64,000 bases of DNA from Heligmosomoides polygyrus polygyrus. Its lineage: Eukaryota > Nematoda > Chromadorea > Rhabditida > Heligmosomidae. The stretch lies in the NCBI GenBank assembly GCA_947396885.1, contig OX377202.1, positions 79,022,643 to 79,086,642 of the forward strand. Reading direction: 5' to 3'. Shown here in pieces: positions 42,413-54,249 of the stretch. Every line of letters begins with the position of its first letter. Position 1 is the stretch's first letter. A program made the position numbers and the translations under genes. The notes beneath the pieces were generated by a model, which searched no databases, was not told the DNA's origin, and worked only from the letters and a program-made list of their open reading frames with translations.

Positions 42413-44203
42413 AGAAATTTGTTTCAGGTGGAGAGGCCCGATATTTATATTGGAGCTGTTCAGTACAATACCGCTCGCGCCGCACGGTCAAAAGTGGGCA
42501 AAAAAACGCCAACATAGCGTCGCAAAGCGTCGCACGCTCATAACTCCTGCAGTTTTAGGTTTATTGTATAAAGGGTGGTACCGTTCGATTCGCCTCTTCG
42601 AGATCTACACAAACATGTGTAAAACTTTACCGGAGCTCCCTTATTTTCGCCGTGGGTGGTCCAAAATTGGCTGGACGGGCGATTAGAGCAGCTTATTTCC
42701 CAGGATATGCGTGCTTTCGGAGTATCTCAGAGATGGCGTACGTCGCCAGTGCTCTGTCATGCAAGGAATCCCCAAGAGTGCGCCGTGCACAATGTACGCA
42801 GAACCTAACCTATCAATCGAGTGGGCAAGCGCATTTCCCCTGCGCTTCTATCTTCTCTCACTGGGAACTGCGACGTTTTGAAGACTATTTCGAGCCGTTT
42901 GGAGAATGTTATCGGAAATTCCCCGCCACCCCACTTAGGATTAGCTCCAAGGCTGTTCAGCGAGCCTTTGGAGTGCGCCATGAACATGCATAGAGAATAG
43001 AACCTTTCAATCGAGGGGGGGGGGACAGCTTGTAGACTGAGCGTTTGGGGAGTTTTATCAGAAATTTCTTGCCGCCTTACTCAGAAATTGCTTCAAGGCT
43101 GTTCAGCAAGCCTTTGGAGTGCGCCATGAACAATGCATACAGAATCGAACCTCTCAATCGAGGGAGGGGGCGACCGCTCGCAAATTGCACGCGCGGGCGT
43201 CTTCGGAGCACAATAGCTCTGTCAAGTTGGAACCTTTCAGGTTGCAGCAAGTAGGTTTTGTAGGCAGTCGAGCAGTCTGTTAGTACGCTAAAGCAGAATG
43301 GTTTAGCGTAGGAGGGGGCAATGTTATAGGGGTACGAAAATGCAGGTGAGGCTTGCGTGACGCATTTTTTTCCGATTTCCGTGGACCACTGCGAGAAGAC
43401 GCGGGGAGCTAACGGCATCAGAATGCGTATGCGGACAGAGCACTTAAGATACTTTACGGTGACGTGCTCAGAAGTTCTCACCTGCCTAAACTGCCTTAGC
43501 CCTATCTGCCGTTTTAGAGCGGCGAAAGCTAGCGATTAGAGTTTCTTGTGCTCCTACTCGCCCATATTTGAGTCATCGACACTCGGAATGGCACCGTTCC
43601 GTTCAGCATGGAAAGCGCTATCGAGCGGTATCAATATCGACCGATTTTGGAAACATCAATTTTTGACTGTTTCGCATCGAGGAGGCCGCGGCGGAAAGAC
43701 GATGACGTCATCGAAAAATCGATGTCTTCGAGTTAGGCCACGCTTGATAGCATTCGATAGAGCTTTTCATGCTGAATTGAATGGTTTCATTTGGAGTGGG
43801 GAAAACGGTAATCTGGGCGAGTAATAGCGCGGAGAGCGTCAGCCGTTGTTGCGCTAAATTGCACGCGCGGACGTATTCGGAGCACAATAACTCTGCCAAT
43901 TTTGAATCGTTTCGTCTGCAACTTGTGGGTCTTGTAGGCAGCAGAACAGTCTGCTAGCACGGCAAAGCAGAATGGCTTAGCTTAGGAGGGCGCAATGTTA
44001 GAGCGGTGCGAAAATGCAGGTGAGGCTTGCGTGACGCACTTTTTTCCGATTTCGGTGGACCACTGCGAGAAGACGCGGGAAGATAACGGCATCAGAATGC
44101 GTGTGCGAACAGAGCACTAAGGTACTTTACGGTGACTGGATCAGAACTTCTTACCTGCCTAAACTGCCTTAGCCCCATCTGCCGTTTTAGGGCAGCGGAC
44201 ATA

Positions 44204-44343
44204 AGGCCCCATAGAGTTCTGCGGCAACGCCGCTCGCCGCTATGGTTAGGATAGGGCAGGGACGCCGCCCGCGGCGAGCTCTGCGTCTCTGCCCTATGGT
44301 TAAGCATAGGGCCGCGGCGCTGCCGCAGAACTCTGGGGGGCCT
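44204..44343. mobile_element. Nested 140-bp palindromic element
   Basis: Ends AGGCCCCATAGAGTTCTGCGG and GCCGCAGAACTCTGGGGGG pair with each other; the centre is a further hairpin built on TAGGGCAG and GCTCTGCG blocks. The corresponding position in the right arm of the surrounding foldback (about 46135) is empty. The target appears to be TTA, with one mismatch on the left. Confidence 0.8.
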
Positions 44344-45031
44344 TTAGCGGTTGAAGTTTACTGCCCTCTTACTCGTCCATATTTTGGTTTTCGACACTCC
44401 CAATAACATCCTTCTGTTCTGCTTGAACGTCTGTATCGAATGCTATCAATTTCGACCGATTTAGGCAATATCGATTTTTTGACAATATCCCATCGAGGTC
44501 GTGGGCGCGCTAGGCCGAGCTGCGCGGGTGATGACGTCATCGAAAACCGATATTTTCGAAATTGGCCAAATTTCCTCGTGCAAACTGCGTCCAAAATCGT
44601 CTAGGGGTTATTTGGGGCGCTGATTACGAATCCGACGTCCGTTTTTGAAAATTCCGTCGACTTCGGTAGGTTTTGGATTTTTCTGGATAACTGATGGTGG
44701 TCAGGTCAGGGTCATCGATTTTGCTCGAAATTCGTAAAGGGTCGGGGACTTATTGAGGGTGCCAAACACGATGCCGAAGTACATTTGAACGGTTATGGAA
44801 GGGGACCGCTCATACCGATAACTGAGGGTGATCGGTGATCCTGACACGACCACCCTCAAACGGGAAGTAACCTGCTCAAGTCCGCGGAATTTTCAAAAAC
44901 GAACGTCGGATTCGTAATCAGCGCCCCACATAACCCCTAGATAATTTTGGACAAAGTTTGCACGAGGAAATTTGGCCAATTTCGAAAATACCGGTTCTCC
45001 ATGACGTCATCGTCGGCGCGGGTCGGCCTAA

Positions 45032-45980
45032 GGCGCCTTTATACTCCCGCCGCGGCGCGGCGCGTCAATTTGGGAAGCGGCGCGGCCAGTCGCGCCGCGC
45101 CCCGATTTTGACGCGCCGCTGCGCGATTGCAGTTAGAAAGGGGAGCGTCAGCGACGCGCGGCCACGAGCATCTGCGCACTACGGCCCGTGCTCCGGAAAC
45201 GGTCCACGAGTCATTGAGGGACCAAAACAGATAGGATTTTTTGGCTGATCAGCGCAATGCATCTTGTCAATGTTTGTCGTGGAATTCCTGTGGGGAGTGA
45301 CTAATCATCTCTTAAGCCTGGAGTCGGAGTCGTTCGCTCAACCTACGGTTGAAACTGGTGAGTGTGGTATTGAGTCGAATCCCCTTCAATGCAAACGGCA
45401 CTAAACCATTCCTTATTTTGCGACATGTGCGGATCCGAAACTAAAACTGCTGGAACGTACCCATCGTCAAGAATCACTCAAAATTCTTTCTCATATGGCC
45501 ATTCTAGGGTCACTGTGCACTAAGCATATCTTTAGCGTGATATATGAAGCTTCGTGAATGTCTACAGATCTCTATTCTGTTCCTAGGTTACAGATGGTAC
45601 GGGCTGAGGTCATGGTCACCGATTTCCCCCAAACTCCCTAATCAACCGAACCTACCGTAATCGCTCGTAACTTCAAAAAACGATATCAGATTCGTGACCA
45701 GCACCCTAACCCCCTCCCCACCCCCTCCTTCCCAATAGGAGATGTTTGGTCGAAGAGGTGAAATCTCCCACCCCACGCCGAGTCAGCCGCGACTGATCGC
45801 GCCGCGCCGCGCTCTTCCCCTCAGCGGCGCGATTCGCCGAATACCGTAACCCAAAATTCCGTCAAGTGTGGTGTTTTGCGGCGGCGGAGTATAAAAGCGA
45901 TGCGGCGCCGCCTCGCGGCGCAAAAAAGCCATGCCGACCATCACGCCGCGACGCGCTGCGGCGCAAGTATAAAAGGCGTC
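45032..45980. mobile_element. Nested 949-bp element with TAA duplication
   Basis: Ends GGCGCCTTTATACTCCCGCC and GCGGCGCAAGTATAAAAGGC form imperfect inverted repeats. TAA flanks both sides (45029-45031 and 45981-45983). The left arm of the surrounding foldback keeps the uninterrupted site (GGCCTAGCGCGCCCACGACC, inverse, at about 44507). A 3-bp TAA duplication fits PIF/Harbinger-type elements. The interior is GC-rich at both ends; no transposase frame was seen. The central part near 45600-45720 resembles the spacer side of the foldback itself. Confidence 0.8.
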
Positions 45981-47874
45981 TAAAGCACCCACGTCCTCGA
46001 TATTGTCGAAAAATCGATTTTTTTTTGAAATTGGTCGAGAGTGACACCATTCGATAGAGCTTTTCGTTATGAATAAAACGATGTTACCGGGAGGTTGGAA
46101 ACCCAAATATGGGCGAGTAAGAGGGCAGGAAACTGCAACCGCTAAGCCCGCTGCCCTAAAACGGCAAATGGGGCTAAGGCAGTTTAGGCAGCTGAGAAGT
46201 TCTGATCCCGGCGCCGTAAAGTACCTTAAGTGCTCTTTTCAAATACGATGCCGTTAGCTCGCCCCGTCTTCTCGCAGTGTTCCACCGAAATCGAAAAAAA
46301 TGCTTCACACAAGCCTCACCTGCATTTTCGCACCCCTATAACGTTGCTCACTCCCAAGCTAAACCATTCTACTTTAGCGTACTAACAGAACGCTCGACTG
46401 CCTACAAAACCTACTTGCTGCAACCTGAAAGGTTCCAACTTGACAGAGCTATTGCGCTCCGAACACGCCCGTGAGTGCAATTTGGCGACAACGGTAGATG
46501 TTCTCCGCGCTGTTGCTCGTCCAGATTACAGCTTTCCCAGTCTAAATGACACCATTCGATTCAGCATGAAAAGCTCTATCGAATGGTATCAAGCTTGGCC
46601 CAACTCGAAGACATCGATTTTTCGATGACGTCATCGTCCTTCCGCCGCGGCCTCGTCCTCGATGCGAAACAGTCAAAAATTGATGTTTCTAAAATCGGTC
46701 GAAATTGATACCGCTCGATAGCGCTTTCCACGCTGAACGGAACGGTGCCATTGCGAGTTTCGAAGACTCAAGTCTGGGCGAGTAGGAGCGCAAGAAACTC
46801 TAACCGCTAGGTTTCGCCGCTCTAAAACGGCAGCTGAGGCTAGGCAGTTTGGGCAGCTGGAGAGCTATGAGCACGCCGTCGTAAATTACCTTAAGCGCTC
46901 TGTTCGCGTACGCATTTTAAGGCCGTTAGCTTGTGGCGTCTTCTCGCAGTTGTCCACGAAAAAATGCCTCACACAAGCCTCACCTGCATTTTCGCACCCC
47001 TATAACATTGCTCCCTCCTATGCTAAACCATTCTGCCTTGGTGTGCTAGCAGACCGTTCGACTGCCGACAAGACCTACAAGCTGCAACCTGAAAGGTTCC
47101 AACTTGACAGAGCTGTTGTGCTCCGAAGACGCCCGCGCGTGCAATTTGCGAGCGGTCGTCTCCCCCCCCCCCCACTCGATTGAAAGGTTCTATTCTCTAT
47201 GCATGTTCATGGCGCACTCCAAAGGCTCGCTGGACAGCCTTGAAGCAATTTCTGAGTAAGGCGGCAAGAAATTTCTGATAAAAGTGTCCAATCGCTCAGT
47301 CTACGAGCTGTCCCCCCCCCTCGATTGAAAGGTTCGATTTTGTATGCATTGTTCACGGCGCACTCCAAAGGCTCGCTGAACATCCTTGGAGCTAATCCTG
47401 AGTGGGGTGGCGGGGAATTTCCGATAACATTCTCCAAACGGCTCGAAATAGTCTTCAAAACGTCGCAGTTCCCAGTGAGAGAAGATAGAAGCGTAGGGGA
47501 CATGCGCTTGCCCACTCGATTGATAGGTTAGGTTCTGCGTGCATTGTGCACGGCGCACTCTTGGGGACTCCTTGCATGACAGAGCACTGGCGACGTACGC
47601 CATCTTTGAGATACTCCGAAAGCACGCATATCCTGGGAAATAAGCTGCTCTAATCGCCCGTCCAGCCAATTTTGGACCACCCACGACGAAAATGCGGGAG
47701 CTCCGGTAAAGTTTTACACATGTTTGTGTAGATCTCGAAGAGGCGAATCGAATGGTACCACCCTTTATACAATAAACCTAAAACTGAAGGAGTTGTGAGC
47801 GTGCGACGCTTTGCGACGCCATGTTGGCGTTTTTTCGCCCACTTTTGACCGTGCGGCGCGAGCGGTATTGTAGG

Positions 47875-49115
47875 AGACACATGTAGTTGAAGGATGACAC
47901 AGTTCACTTCGCAATCAACGACTTCGTTTTTGAAGCTTTCTAAAGCTGTGAGGCAAAGTACCCTCGAATTCAGCCCCTCTTCGATCCTATCCCGAGATTG
48001 AGGGGAGAGCGGTTCTAATAGGATTATCAACGATCTTTTTCTTGAGGAAGAGGTTCGGCACACCTCCACTAAATGCTAAATGTGAGAGTTATGTTAATAG
48101 TTCCATTAGAACATGGCAAATAGGCTAGTTCATCTCAATAAAGGAATGCACTGGGCACGGAATGACCTGATTGAAGTGTGGACCCCGTTAAATTAGATTC
48201 AAACGATATTTACCCAATAAAGCTGGATACTCAATCTGGGGCAGTCGCAATACATCAGGCATACTAGAGGGACTTCCAACAGTGGTAGGCGAGCATATCT
48301 AAACACCCAATATAGAGTGTCCGGCGGGGGTAGTTAGCGTGAAATGGAACTGGAAACCGAGCTCTAAGAACACTTTGATTCACGCCGACTTTGAGAACCC
48401 CGCTGCTATGATGTTGTTAGCAACACCTCTCAATAGCTAGGGAGAAAGTGTATTGACCGCAGCGAACATCATGGACTTCCCTTCGGTTAGCATTGGATGC
48501 AGCCATTTCAAATGGTACGGTGTCAATTTGTCGTAGAAGATCTCACGCTAACACTCAAGATAGGTAGATCCAAACAAAATGTTTCTCCCTCACCATCCAT
48601 CCATAATCAATTCACCGCGAAATTTTAAGAGATTTTCTAAGGCCACAACTAAGAAACGACGTTGCCTTAGAGAACTTTCCTAGCGACGTCAGGTGGTACA
48701 TAGTTGATTCAGGCATTTCGGAAAACTGCACATTTGCGTAAGCGGATGTTTGGGGGATTGCCCAAAGATAGAAGCAATTATGAGATGGAGTGTCTGGCAT
48801 GCAGCTCAAATGCAGACACGGCAAGACAGGAAAGTGACTGGGGATATGCGCCAAGGAACACCTATCTATAAAGCAATGTGGATTGCTATCCAGCCCCAAT
48901 TCATACCCTACTTTAAGGCCTCTGAGCGTGTTTAGAACTCGAAGGGTTATACCTTTTTGAACAGGGAATCTTCTGAAATACTGACGTTACACTGTACCTA
49001 GCTTATTGCTTGACGAGAGTGGATGCAGTCAAGGTCAAGGTGCAACACCTACTGGATCAAAAATGGACCATAATAAGCTAGACACAGTTGAGGAAAACCA
49101 AAACTAATAATCGAT
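47875..49115. other. No gene recognised
   Basis: No motif or repeat assigned. Confidence 0.4.
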
Positions 49116-49120
49116 TTACA

Positions 49121-49420
49121 AGGATAAAGGACGGTGTTAATCAGTTTCTTTTAGGATGCAACACGCACTCTACTCCTGCAAAGTGGATGCAATCTAAATA
49201 CATACGAGTTTGGCTCATCCAACGATTAGCGGTGGCCACCCCATGAGGAAAGTCATTGTTTTATCCCTCCTAGATAAGTTGGCACCAGTTCACCGACACC
49301 AGAAGGGTGGAAAGTTTGGTTGGCCTGAGAGTGAAAACCAAACCATAACCAGGAATCGTGTGAACGCGACGGTCGACACCTTCTCCGACTTCGCTCCATG
49401 CGTCCATGAATACGTCTTCT
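49121..49420 (-). mobile_element. tRNA-headed SINE, old copy
   Basis: AGGATAAAGGACGGTGTTAA (tail), AGTTGGCACCAGTTCACCGA, GGTTGGCCTGAGAGTG and TCTCCGACTTCGCTCCATGC (head) show an almost full-length, diverged copy. Confidence 0.75.
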
Positions 49421-49734
49421 ACAGGCTGTCGCCTAAATAATCTCCTTTTCGGGATATGTATAAATAAATAAGTTTTCTACCCTAAATCATTTGGACTTAG
49501 GGTACGCCACACATACCGTTTGGTAGGTTTCTTCATGCTCTTTCAAACAACATATGTGATGTCGCTCTAATTTTTCTAGCCGACGTTTTCCAGAAATAAA
49601 TTCGTAAAATTTTCGTAAAATCATGAGTCTATCGAGTCGTCATGTTTTACGAATTTAAATTGGGACAATTTTCGTCAGAGGCATCCCATAACCTTAGCAG
49701 CGCTTTTGGGAAAGACTGCCCTTGCTAACGAACG

Positions 49735-49925
49735 GTGAGGCTCTGCTTCGAAAAATTTGCCTCTCGTTATTTCGAAGGAAAACCGTTTCGCGGGAGCAGG
49801 CTGTTGCTTGAAGAAGAAGTTTTGAAGCGAGGCGAAGCAAATCCGGGGGCGTTAGCAGGGAACCTTGGCGTATATCATCGTAAGGCAGCAAGACATTTGG
49901 CAAAAATCGGCAAGGTGAAGAAAAT
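49735..49925 (+). pseudogene. mariner transposase N-terminal fragment (lineage 3)
   Basis: The frame reads EEEVLKRGEANPGALAGNLG, VYHRKAARHLAKIGKVKKMS. This is the second helix-turn-helix of a mariner transposase with the usual linker IGKVKK. The upstream FEKFASRYFEGKPFRGS fits the preceding linker. The catalytic part is missing because the sequence passes into the foldback relative at about 49930. Confidence 0.65.
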
Positions 49926-49929
49926 GTCG

Positions 49930-51035
49930 AAAGAAAAAGACGGTTGCCGACGGAAAAATCCGTCGCAAACCGTCGCATGCTCATAACTCCTTCAATTTTA
50001 GGTTGTTTGAGAAACTGTTAGCACCGTTCGATTTGTCTCCTCGAAATCTACCCAAAGTACATATATAGAACGTTACCAGAACCCAGCGTTTTCGCCGTTA
50101 GTGGCCTAAAAAATGATAGGAGCAGGCTCTTGCGATTAGAGCACCTTATTTTCCCGGAAGTGCATCTGACGTGCAGTGTTTTCGGAGTATCTCAAGCATG
50201 GCGTGCGTTTTCAGTGCTCTGTCATGCCTGCTCCGAGAGTGCGCCGTGCACAATGCATACAGAATCGAACCTATCGATCGAGTTGGCGAACGCATGTCCA
50301 CAATCTTCCCTACTGGGAAATGCGAAGTCTTCAAGACTATTTTGAACCGTTTGGAGGATTTTATCAGAAATGCGAAGTCTTCAAGACTATTTTAAACCGT
50401 TTGGAGGGTGCTTCAAGTGTGCGCAGTGTACAATGCGTATAGAGATGAAGCTATCAATGGAGTGGGTTCGACAAATGGTAGAGTGAGCTTTTAGGAAGTT
50501 CACTCATGTATTTCCAGCCGCCCTACTAAGAAATTGCTCTAATGGTGTTCAGCTAGCCTTTGGAATGCGTCGAGAACAATGCATATAGAATCGAAGCTTT
50601 CAATCGAAGGGGGCGGCAGCTTGCAAATTGCACGCACGAACGAGTTTGTAGCGCAATAACTCATGCAAGTTCAAATCGTTTCGGCTGCAACTTGTGGGCC
50701 ATGTAGGGAGTAAAACGGTCTAGTAGTAATTGGAAAAATTGGGTAGCACAAGTCTCATGTGCATTTTCGCAGTACTGCAATTTAGTCCATTCATGAGCTA
50801 CGCCGTTGTGCTTTAGAGCACGGCAAGAGCCTTGTGCTGCCTACAAAGTCCTCGAGTTGCAGCCGGAAAGATTCGAACTTGATTGAGTTACTGCGCTACG
50901 AACTCGCCCGTGCATTTGCGCGCGGTCGCCCCACTCGATTGATAGGTTCTATTCTATATGCATTGTTCACAGCGTACTATAAACTCTCGCTGAGACAGAG
51001 TGCAGAAATTCCTGAGTAGGGCGGCTGGAAATTTC
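49930..51035. repeat. Relative of the CAATACCG foldback, about 1.1 kb
   Basis: Left part (49960-50460) follows the left arm of the 5.4-kb element: CGTCGCATGCTCATAACTCC, GGAGTATCTCAAGCATGGCG, GAGTGCGCCGTGCACAATGC. Right part (50840-51035) runs in the opposite sense, ending CCTGAGTAGGGCGGCTGGAA. A 50-bp direct duplication (AAATGCGAAGTCTTCAAGAC) is at 50318 and 50368. Terminal repeats are not intact. Confidence 0.7.
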
Positions 51036-51049
51036 CGTGTAGTTTGAAT

Positions 51050-51560
51050 AGTACTTCGCGGTTGATTTTAAGGGAAATAAATATATAAATACTTGAACAA
51101 AAATACTTGAAAGGTGTACTGTAAGAATAAAAAGATAAAATTATATTGAAAACCACCAGAATTCCACTGGACCTTGATGCAGTCTAGTTAGTTTTTAAAG
51201 AATAAACGCGGAATAGAAAAATATGAATAGATGTAGAATAGGCAATTAGCGTGAAATTAAGCTGAACTTTCTCACTCCCTGGTCAGTTATCTTATTCCTC
51301 TAACTCGCAGAGGGAGTACTTCCGTCGAATCGTGCAAAATTTGTATAGGTCTCGGAAATAATTTTTTAACTACTGGAATCCTACATATTATCTTAAAACT
51401 GATGAGGAGGTGTTGCTCTTAGTGAATAGTGAAAATAGTGAAGTGAATTACATTTTTAGAACGTTTAAAAAACGGTGAAAAACGTTTTTTGACATTTTTT
51501 GTTCAAATGAGCAGACGACAGCAGTACTCCACTGCTGTTTTTCTGTGTAGAAAAGAACAG
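51050..51560. other. No gene recognised
   Basis: AT-rich, no motif or repeat assigned. Confidence 0.4.
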
Positions 51561-51564
51561 AAAG

Positions 51565-51848
51565 AATAAAGTACAGCGTTACTCAATCCTTTTTGGGATG
51601 CGCCATGCATTCTAATTTACGGGACGTCGTGGAGACGACTTGAACGCGTATTTGGCCATACAACGACACGCAGTGGTCAGCCAATGAACAAATCAGCGCA
51701 TGATCCTTCAAGACGAGCCTGTTGCCAATTCGCCGACCTCGGAGGGATGGAAGGCTTGGTTGGCCTGGGTGGGAAATTCGAACCAAGCATCTGGTATCGG
51801 GTGCAGACGACACTTGCGCCTCCTCCGACTGCGCTACGCGCGTTCAGG
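51565..51848 (-). mobile_element. tRNA-headed SINE
   Basis: Fairly complete: ATAAAGTACAGCGTTACTCA (tail side), GGAGGGATGGAAGGCTTGGT, GAAATTCGAACCAAGCATCT (B-box side, complement) and CTCCGACTGCGCTACGCGCG (A-box side). Confidence 0.85.
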
Positions 51849-52349
51849 GTTTCCTTTGTAATAGCGGTAGTAATTGTACATTTGTTCTTCCATAAAAACT
51901 TTAATTGAACAACTGGTGAAAAAATCAGCCTTATTTTTATTGTAAGAAAATTTGACACTAGACGGTAGAGTAGACGACAAATCTTTGCATAACCGAAGTT
52001 GAAAAATGCTTGTGTGACAGCATGACTTGTGCCACGCCTAGGTGGTACACGGTAATCGGTAATGGGCCTCAGGGTTAGTAGAGGTTTTCAGAAAAACGAA
52101 ATTAAGTCGTTGGTAAAGCATTCTGTAGCAGAGAGAAAACTGGCGCTAAGGCTCCAGTACACTGAACCGTTTTTGCAACGCTTATTATACGACCTTAAAC
52201 CTCATTTTCCACCACGTACCTCGCCTACATGACGGGATCTTATGCTAAGGACTTAATTATGGGTATCTTGAATACAAAAGCGTTTTCAGAAGGTTGTCGT
52301 CATTATGCTCATTCTCTATTGCGCTACTGTAGCTGAAGAAACGTTCTGA

Positions 52350-52990
52350 TTTCGAGTGGAATTAGACGACACCCAGAGATTTCTGTGTGACGAGATGGAA
52401 GACATTTCGAAATTCTTCCCAGAAAAGGATTACATGGGGGCAATTGAGAAGAAAGGGCGCAATCTTTTGAAGAATGATGAGCAGAGAGAGCGAACACCGC
52501 CTTTGTCGAATGATGGCATTAAAGGCTCAGCAGAGCCGATTTGAGTAGAAAACGATGTCAAGCTTGGGTTAAATGGAATTCTGAAGCGGACGAATGCGAG
52601 TTCTCAAGCTCAGCCTGAGATTCTTTTGCACCTTCCAGTGGAATTTGATTGGAAGCATCTGCGGGCCATTGACAGCCGTAATGGCGTCGATTCGCCAATC
52701 TATTCTAAGTCAGTTCCTCTTATCTGCTCGGGTTCTACTGACTTTTTTCACGCCTACAGATCACTTTCTTTAGGTGTAACCGCTACAACTGAATCCGGGA
52801 ACAGATTCGAATCATAGAAATAGTGCCAACTTCTAGCGATAGACAGGCAACTCATGCGAAAGCTCACTTGAAACGCATTCTTTGCGTTCGCGGCGAGTGC
52901 TGCAAAAGCGGAGAACTTGCAGAAGGTCCGGAAAAAAGTCGAAGGAATCTTGAGGCAAATCTAGTTAAGCGAATGAATAATTTAATTTTG
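52350..52990 (+). pseudogene. Unassigned coding remnant, one stop and one frameshift
   Basis: One frame is open from 52350 to 52817 except for a single TGA at 52542-52544. Translation before it includes DDTQRFLCDEMEDISKFFPE; after it NGILKRTNASSQAQPEILLH and LPVEFDWKHLRAIDSRNGVD. A shift near 52805 into the +2 frame gives another 60 codons (SSDRQATHAKAHLKRILCVR, then SRRNLEANLVKRMNNLILN) up to a TAA at about 52996. The residue mix is protein-like throughout. I do not recognise the family. No element ends were found around it. It may be an exon of a decayed host gene or an unrecognised transposon protein. Confidence 0.4.
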
Positions 52991-53269
52991 AATTAACGGA
53001 GGAAAATTGCTCTGCACTCGTTACTTGCACTTGACTGGCTTACTAGATCTTCAAACTACAGAGATCTCACAAATTAGGTCAAAAATAAAAGACAAAGGTA
53101 TCAGCCAGTTTAAAACATTCCCATACTAGATGCAGCGCACTTTGAAAGATGCATAAATGATTAAAAACGTCGTGAAATTCTGCGGTCGTCGTTCTAGCTA
53201 CAGCAGAGATAAATAGCTTATTCGAAAAAGTCGACAACCATCCACATGGGTCATCGTCAAGCAAACGTT

Positions 53270-53370
53270 TTGTGAAATGCGCTATGCATTTTACTTCTAC
53301 GGGGAATAACGGGAGCAATTTAAAAGATATTCAGCCTTTACAATGAGTTGCGCTGATCAGCCGGCGAGCT
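53270..53370 (-). mobile_element. tRNA-headed SINE, short remnant
   Basis: TGAAATGCGCTATGCATTTT, ACTTCTACGGGG and ACAATGAGTTGCGCTGATCA resemble the tail half of the SINE. Confidence 0.45.
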
Positions 53371-53577
53371 GTGCTCGATTCTATGAAGTTGCTAAGCCAA
53401 GATTGTTTGAAGGTTGTTCGCCTTGCGCTTCGGCGTAGCCACCTTCATGAGAGCCTAAAAGAGACAGAACGAGTTTAAAAAATTGCTTTGCTTGCTTGCG
53501 TGCTTTATTTTAGGTTTTAAAGTTACAAGAGAGAAAAAGGCGGTTGCCCCGAAATGTGATCCGAATAAAAGTTTCAT

Positions 53578-53777
53578 NNNNNNNNNNNNNNNNNNNNNNN
53601 NNNNNNNNNNNNNNNNNNNNNNNNNNNNNNNNNNNNNNNNNNNNNNNNNNNNNNNNNNNNNNNNNNNNNNNNNNNNNNNNNNNNNNNNNNNNNNNNNNNN
53701 NNNNNNNNNNNNNNNNNNNNNNNNNNNNNNNNNNNNNNNNNNNNNNNNNNNNNNNNNNNNNNNNNNNNNNNNNNNNN
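53578..53777. other. Assembly gap (200 N)
   Basis: Exactly 200 unknown bases. The right flank begins with a SINE-like GCGTGGCGCATCCCAGAA block and then the foldback-derived tandem. Confidence 0.95.
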
Positions 53778-53827
53778 TGTTTAGATGCGTGGCGCATCCC
53801 AGAAAGACTGCTCGAACTCGCTTCACT

Positions 53828-54245
53828 TTCACAACGCTCAGTCTACAAGCTGTCCCTCTCCCTCGATTGAAAGATTCGATTCTGTATGCATTGTTCACGG
53901 CGCACTCCAAAGGCCAGCTGGACAGCCTTAAAGCAACTCCTGAGTAAGGCGGTAGGAAACTTCTGGTAGAACTCCCCAAACGCTCAGTCCACAAGCTGTC
54001 CCCCCCCCCTCGATTGAAAGGTTCCATTCTGTATGCATTGTTCACAGCGCAGTCCAAAGGCTAGCTGGACAGCCCTAGAGCAACTCCTGACTAGGGCGGC
54101 TGCAAATTTCTGACAAAACTCCCCAAACGCTCAGTCTACAAGCTGTCCCCCCCCCCCCTTTCGATTGAAAGGTTCGATTCTGTATGCATTGTTCACAGCG
54201 CAGTCCAAAGGCTAGTTGGACAGCCCTAGAGCGACTCCTGACCTT
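53828..54245. repeat. 146-bp tandem repeat derived from the foldback arm
   Basis: CTCAGTCTACAAGCTGTCC starts units at 53837, 53983 and 54130; the third is incomplete. Each unit has a C run, then TCGATTGAAAGRTTCGATTC and GCACTCCAAAGGC-like blocks, as in 42985-43150 and 47165-47330 of the 5.4-kb element. Confidence 0.85.
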
Positions 54246-54249
54246 TCAG

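Larger units (their letters stand above)
42466..47870. mobile_element. 5.4-kb foldback element, TA-flanked
   Basis: The ends are CAATACCGCTCGCGCCGCAC at 42466 and its exact complement ending at 47870, each next to TA (42464-42465 and 47871-47872), the target of Tc1/mariner-type elements. The left arm runs to 44656 and the right arm starts at 44885. After subtracting the two nested insertions (44204-44343 and 45032-45980 plus its 3-bp duplication) the arms measure about 2.05 and 2.03 kb. The spacer is about 230 bp. Each arm carries a duplicated internal module of about 0.4 kb (for example GTGAGGCTTGCGTGACGCA at about 43346 and 44020). No transposase frame is present. It must be mobilised in trans, if at all. 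Diverged relatives: 9323-9735, 49930-51035, 53828-54245. Confidence 0.85.

Noticed and set aside
45032..45980. CpG-rich blocks as a promoter or CpG island
   Set aside because: They coincide with the inverted ends of a nested element and have no gene beside them.
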